Shown here piece by piece: positions 60,245 through 64,000 of a stretch of DNA of 64,000 nt. The translations under genes were made by a program, and so were the position numbers. Below the pieces are notes generated by a model. The model saw nothing but the letters and a program-made list of their open reading frames with translations, made no database searches and was not told the origin of the DNA. Origin of the DNA: Cytobacillus sp. NCCP-133 (GTDB taxonomy: Bacteria > Bacillota > Bacilli > Bacillales > Cytobacillaceae); assembly GCF_026011715.1 (NCBI RefSeq), contig NZ_BRVM01000004.1, positions 85,714 through 149,713 on the forward strand. The letters run 5' to 3'. Positions within the stretch are counted from its first letter, which is position 1. Each line of letters opens with the position of its first letter.

Positions 60245-62145
60245 ACTTTTAAATCCACTCCGGTAGTTTGGCTTGACTGCACAAAAGCAGGAAGTTGCTT
60301 TCCGATCCCCGCAGGACTGTTATTTGAATCGGGCTTTTGAAAGGATATCGATGACATTTTATAGCTCAGTTTATCTAAATTTTCTTTTAAACTCGCTATA
60401 TAAGGAGCACTTTGAACTTTTAGAGTCTCAGATTCATTAATAATGGTTATATTTATAACCCTGTTTTGCACATGTAAATCAACTACTGTTTCATTTAAAT
60501 GCTCTAAGTTTAGATAAAAAAGCACACGGCAATAGCTTGGATCAATCTGCCCCTTATCTGTTTTCCTTCCGCTCCACTGCATTGTCAAATCAGTTACTTT
60601 CCCCCATAATGCAATAGGCAGCTGGAAGACAAGGTGCTGCTGCGGTCCTGATTCCTGTGAGAGAGCCTGGAAGCCTGTTATTTTATGCAGAAGCTTTTCG
60701 GCAGCATCTATTGATGACTGCGGTATTTCTTCGTTTAAAAGACCTATCAGCAGCGGCTTAAGTGTGTTTAATCTTCCTAATACATCACCCTCTGGCTGTT
60801 TAAGCAACATAGTCAGTTCATGTTCATATGATAATCCCAATGCATGAATAAGACTTTTCAATTGGCTTTTTATGCTTTGCTGATCATTCAGGTAGCGGCT
60901 ATCAGCTCGCCCGCTGTTTTTTACATCATCCAATAAAGCTCTTTCTTGCGATTGGAGCTCCTCATCCCAGGAAGTGTTTTCACCTGCCATAAAGGTGCCT
61001 AGCATTCTTGAGGACTGCTTGAGTGCAGTTTCGCCGAAAATCAATGAATGTCGCAGCCCTTGTTCACCTTCAATAGAAATTCTATTCAAAAGCAATGTTC
61101 TTTTTATGATAGACTGGATTCTTTTCTCTTCTGCCGGAAATGAGTTTTGACCTATTCGGGTTTCAAGCATCATTCTTTGAATCTCGTTAATCAGTCGCAT
61201 TCCGCTGGCTGGTGCTTGATTCCTTCCAATCAAGCTGCTCAGTTTCGCCATATTTAAAATAAAATCTTTCCTGTTCCCGGTAGAATTTGATTGTAGAAGT
61301 TCCTTTACCGTTTCAATTACCGGTGGTTTGTTCAGGCTACCGTTATTTGACAAAAGGCCATTCATTGCCTTCAGCAAAGCTGCTGATTCACTTGCATCAC
61401 CTGGCACTAATTTAAGTGCTTTCAGGATATTGAAAGCTGCATGCGAATGGGCATCACTTTTTGGAAACAGCCATTCTGCGACCAGTTTTACTGCTGCTGA
61501 TTCACCGGATTTTTCTTGGGCTGGCTTTGTTAATTCACATAATAAGTTGCTTACTTTTTGGCCTCTTGGCGAAAGGTCAATTTGTTTTAGCTGCTGCAGC
61601 AGTTTTTCCATCAGAACTGAAAGCGAATCGCCCTTAATAGCGGAAGATACAGATGAAAAAATCTCTTTTGTTAAAGGCAATTGCCTGACGATTAACTCTT
61701 TCACTGAATCAAGCCCTTCCTCATACGATTCACTATCCTTAAGCCAGCTGGAAACAAGCTGCAGGATTTCGCCTGTAATAGGCAGCTGCTCCTTAAGAAA
61801 AAATAAAACAAGCCCTTTATTTTCTTTCGATTGAGGGAGTGAAAGCTGGCTAAGAAGGTTATCGATAGACGAAGGAATATCCGTTTTGGCTTCTGACCCT
61901 ATTACCTTAAGGCGCAGCATTCCTTCACCGGGCTGTACTTTAAACCAGTACCTGCTATTGGCTGATAGAGGAGTTTCAAGCTGCGCAATCACTTTGTGAG
62001 AGCCCAATTGGACCTCTGCCGTCTGATTAGGAAATAGCTTTGTTATTTTTCCGTGAACAATTTGGCCAGGCCTAAGGGATATCGACTTACCTGAATGGTT
62101 CAGGCCTTTCGTTATTAATGTTTGGATCATTTCAGACGGCTTCAT
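60241..62145 (-). CDS. ylqG: FliK-like large protein YlqG
   Basis: 634 residues, hydrophilic, no TM. N-terminal domain GQIVHGKITKLFPNQTAEVQLGSHKVIAQ (about 25-55), a long Ser/Leu-rich helical middle, and a C-terminal domain (about 545-615) whose pattern (YLNLEHLNETVVDLHVQNRVINITI...LKENLDKLSYKM) resembles the Flg_hook domain of FliK, though without an obvious PEHLG. The start ATG 62145 follows AGAAGGTG. Its 4-nt overlap with ylqH, a FlhB-C homologue, supports a FliK-like role by analogy; function is unproven. Confidence 0.8.
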   Translation of the reverse strand: MKPSEMIQTLITKGLNHSGKSISLRPGQIVHGKITKLFPNQTAEVQLGSHKVIAQLETPLSANSRYWFKVQPGEGMLRLKVIGSEAKTDIPSSIDNLLSQLSLPQSKENKGLVLFFLKEQLPITGEILQLVSSWLKDSESYEEGLDSVKELIVRQLPLTKEIFSSVSSAIKGDSLSVLMEKLLQQLKQIDLSPRGQKVSNLLCELTKPAQEKSGESAAVKLVAEWLFPKSDAHSHAAFNILKALKLVPGDASESAALLKAMNGLLSNNGSLNKPPVIETVKELLQSNSTGNRKDFILNMAKLSSLIGRNQAPASGMRLINEIQRMMLETRIGQNSFPAEEKRIQSIIKRTLLLNRISIEGEQGLRHSLIFGETALKQSSRMLGTFMAGENTSWDEELQSQERALLDDVKNSGRADSRYLNDQQSIKSQLKSLIHALGLSYEHELTMLLKQPEGDVLGRLNTLKPLLIGLLNEEIPQSSIDAAEKLLHKITGFQALSQESGPQQHLVFQLPIALWGKVTDLTMQWSGRKTDKGQIDPSYCRVLFYLNLEHLNETVVDLHVQNRVINITIINESETLKVQSAPYIASLKENLDKLSYKMSSISFQKPDSNNSPAGIGKQLPAFVQSSQTTGVDLKV

Positions 62146-62149
62146 GCTT

Positions 62150-62935
62150 TCACCTTCTATTCGCTTTCTGCATGTAATCTTTGACCGGAGCAAAACTTTT
62201 CCGGTGATGCGGAGTTATGCCATGTGTTTTAATGGCTTTCAGATGCTCTTTTGTCCCATAACCCATATTTTGTGCAAACCCATATTGCGGGCAGCTTGAG
62301 GCAATTTCAGCCATCATGCGGTCCCTAGTGACTTTTGCTATAATGGATGCTGCCGCAATCGATATACTTTTGGCATCTCCCTTTATTATCGCTTCCAACG
62401 GGAAAGGCGTCACAAGTTTAATCGCGTCCACCATTAGAAAGTCGGGCTTGAGATTCAACCCGCTAATGGCTGACAGCATCGCTTTTTTTGTCGCCTCATA
62501 AATATTGATGCGGTCAATTTCCTCCGGATCAATTACGCCAATGCCAATCGCTTCAGCTTTAGCCTGAATTTCTTCGTAAAATTTATTTCTTTTTTGTTCC
62601 GAGATCTTTTTTGAATCATCAAGGCCCGGCAAAAAAAAAGATTTCGGCAAAATGACTGCTGCGGCAACGACCGGCCCCGCAAGCGGGCCTCTGCCCACTT
62701 CATCAATACCTGCAATAAACCGAAAACCTTGAGACCTGTATCTGTTTTCATATTGTGTCATCTCAATATGCTTCTCGTAAACCTTTTTCTGCAGCAGCTG
62801 CCGGGAATGCCACTTATTTAAAAGCTTCTGCACCCCTTTTCTGTCATCTTTTTGTATAGAAAGAACAAAAGGATCGTCCTGTATGTCGATCGTATTAAGT
62901 TTTTCATCAATCTGGCGAATCGTTAACCTTTCCAT
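62150..62935 (-). CDS. rnhB: Ribonuclease HII
   Basis: 261 residues. Cleaves RNA of RNA-DNA hybrids, including single ribonucleotides in DNA. N-terminal extension (about 1-65) typical of Bacillus RNase HII, then IAGIDEVGRGPLAG with catalytic Asp78 and Glu79, DSKKISEQKR, and ASIIAKVTRDRMM. ATG 62935 follows AAGGAG. Confidence 0.98.
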   Translation of the reverse strand: MERLTIRQIDEKLNTIDIQDDPFVLSIQKDDRKGVQKLLNKWHSRQLLQKKVYEKHIEMTQYENRYRSQGFRFIAGIDEVGRGPLAGPVVAAAVILPKSFFLPGLDDSKKISEQKRNKFYEEIQAKAEAIGIGVIDPEEIDRINIYEATKKAMLSAISGLNLKPDFLMVDAIKLVTPFPLEAIIKGDAKSISIAAASIIAKVTRDRMMAEIASSCPQYGFAQNMGYGTKEHLKAIKTHGITPHHRKSFAPVKDYMQKANRR

Positions 62936-62979
62936 TTCTTGCTCCTTCTTCTATTTAATGTATGTATCGGCATTTCTTC

Positions 62980-63012
62980 AAAAAAATAAAGGCCTTCCAC
63001 TTTTAGAAGACC
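62980..63012 (-). terminator. Terminator of rbgA
   Basis: Stem GGTCTTC / GAAGGCC (one G-U), 8-nt loop, then TTTATTTTTTT on the minus strand, 11 nt past the rbgA stop and about 45 nt before rnhB. Confidence 0.8.
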
Positions 63013-63022
63013 CCATTCAAGC

Positions 63023-63895
63023 TTATTCGGCTTCACTTTTCTCAGCCATTTCCTGAGGATGCTCTAATGTGATTGGCCCCAGTTTCTCTGAACGGAACTC
63101 TCTGATTACCAATTCCGTTACTTTATCATAATTTATCTCTCCGCCGCCCATCAGACAGCCGCGAAGCTTTCCTATTTTATCAAACAGTTCTACAATATCT
63201 TCCGGGATTTCTTCAAGCTGATACCGCTCTTTCATCTTTTCTGGATACCTTTTTTCAAGAAAACGCAAAGCATATACGGCAACATCCTGAAGATTCAAAA
63301 TGGTATCTTTGATTGCACCAGTCAATGCAAGTTTTAGCCCAACTTCCTGGTCCTCAAATTTAGGCCAGAGAATGCCTGGGGTGTCCAGCAGTTCCAAATC
63401 CTTGCCTACTTTTATCCACTGCTGAGCTTTGGTAACACCGGGAGTATTCCCTGTCTTGGCGATATTCTTTTTGGCAAGCCGATTAATTAAGGTCGATTTG
63501 CCGGCATTAGGAATACCAACAATCATGGCACGAATAGCCCGCGGTTTGACACCCTTTGCTTTCATGCGGTCAAATTTCTCCTGGAGGATTTCCTGTGAGG
63601 CAGAAACAATTTCCTTCATGCCGTGTCCCGCCTGCGAATTAATCGCAAGCGCTTTGATGCCCTGTTCTTCAAAGTGTCTAATCCACTGCTTTGTAGCTTC
63701 CCGATCAGCCATATCGGCTTTATTCAGCAGAACAAGCCGCGGCTTATGCTGGACAATTTCATCAATCATCGGATTTCTGGAAGAATATGGAATTCTCGCA
63801 TCGACTAATTCAAAGATAATATCTATCAGCTTCAGCTTTTCTGTAACCTGCCTGCGGGCTTTTGCCATATGGCCTGGAAACCATTGGATGGTCAA
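63023..63895 (-). CDS. rbgA: 50S ribosome assembly GTPase RbgA (YlqF)
   Basis: 290 residues. Circularly permuted GTPase essential for late 50S maturation in B. subtilis. Order of motifs G4 NKAD (58-61), G1 GIPNAGKS (127-134), G3 DTPG (171-174) shows the permutation. The N-terminal [15 protein letters not shown] is the family start, reached from TTG 63895 behind GGGAGG; a GTG three codons earlier sits in that site. Confidence 0.97.
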   Translation of the reverse strand: MTIQWFPGHMAKARRQVTEKLKLIDIIFELVDARIPYSSRNPMIDEIVQHKPRLVLLNKADMADREATKQWIRHFEEQGIKALAINSQAGHGMKEIVSASQEILQEKFDRMKAKGVKPRAIRAMIVGIPNAGKSTLINRLAKKNIAKTGNTPGVTKAQQWIKVGKDLELLDTPGILWPKFEDQEVGLKLALTGAIKDTILNLQDVAVYALRFLEKRYPEKMKERYQLEEIPEDIVELFDKIGKLRGCLMGGGEINYDKVTELVIREFRSEKLGPITLEHPQEMAEKSEAE

Positions 63896-63927
63896 GGCTG
63901 GCACCTCCCTGTTAAATGTTCTGTTTT

Positions 63928-63954
63928 AAAAACCAGGGTGCCCCCTGGTTTTTT
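63928..63954 (-). terminator. Terminator downstream of lepB
   Basis: Perfect 11-bp stem AAAAACCAGGG / CCCTGGTTTTT around a 4-nt loop, with T runs on both sides. It lies 5 nt past the lepB stop and about 30 nt before rbgA. Confidence 0.85.
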
Positions 63955-63959
63955 ACTTG

Positions 63960-64000
63960 TTAATTAACAATGCGAATATCTTCTATTGGCCAATATATAA
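63960..64000 (-). CDS. lepB: Signal peptidase I, C-terminal end only (cut by window edge)
   Basis: Twelve codons before a TAA stop (63960-63962) read IYWPIEDIRIVN, which matches the typical type I signal peptidase C-terminus (Y-W-P-x-x-x-I-R-I-V). Many Bacillaceae have such a gene between rplS and rbgA, though B. subtilis does not. With so few residues this is tentative. Confidence 0.5.
   Translation of the reverse strand, partial: IYWPIEDIRIVN

Overview
The window is a stretch of chromosome from a low-GC Gram-positive bacterium of the family Bacillaceae. Gene order, protein sequences and strong AGGAGG-type ribosome binding sites match Bacillus subtilis closely. The dispersed intergenic repeats, and what looks like the end of a signal peptidase gene (lepB) beside rbgA, suggest a Cytobacillus/Mesobacillus-type relative rather than B. 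subtilis itself; this placement is inference. All supported genes lie on the minus strand, so transcription runs from high to low coordinates. I found no tRNA, rRNA, CRISPR array, prophage or transposase gene.

In transcription order: (1) 64000-59948, the end of lepB, then rbgA (50S assembly GTPase), rnhB, and ylqG-ylqH, a FliK-like/FlhB-C-like pair lying outside the main flagellar operon. (2) 59637-57436, sucC-sucD (succinyl-CoA synthetase) behind a sigma-A promoter with a cre-like site. (3) 57303-51001, dprA, topA, trmFO, xerC. (4) 50935-48046, hslV-hslU-codY (ClpQY protease and the GTP/BCAA-sensing repressor). (5) 47459-18671, the fla/che operon: flgB flgC fliE fliF fliG fliH fliI fliJ ylxF fliK flgD, a TIGR02530-type gene, flgE swrD fliL fliM fliY cheY fliO fliP fliQ fliR flhB flhA flhF flhG cheB cheA cheW cheC cheD sigD, a broken fapA-like gene, a small conserved gene, and swrB. 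(6) 18523-10314, rpsB, tsf, pyrH, frr, uppS, cdsA, dxr, rasP (translation, UMP kinase, ribosome recycling, isoprenoid/phospholipid synthesis and site-2 protease). (7) 10175-3936, proS and polC. (8) 3701-1, rimP-nusA-ylxR-ylxQ-infB, with infB cut by the window edge.

The fla/che operon encodes the basal body, export gate and ATPase, hook and hook-length control, C-ring switch, the chemotaxis phosphorelay and adaptation enzymes, and the sigma factor for late flagellar genes. CodY, encoded immediately upstream, is a known repressor of this operon in B. subtilis, and the leader here holds a good sigma-A promoter and two CodY-like palindromes.

Less ordinary features are: a fapA-like gene reduced to N- and C-terminal fragments between sigD and swrB; about 370 bp of unexplained DNA between cheD and sigD with a possible sigD promoter; eight diverged copies of a GC-rich intergenic repeat, two of them inside the fla/che operon and one with a 111-nt nested inverted repeat; a hairpin in the rimP-nusA leader that fits NusA-dependent attenuation; structured leaders before rpsB and possibly uppS; and a hairpin followed by a TTG start between flgE and swrD. 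I did not find a wholly new multi-gene system.
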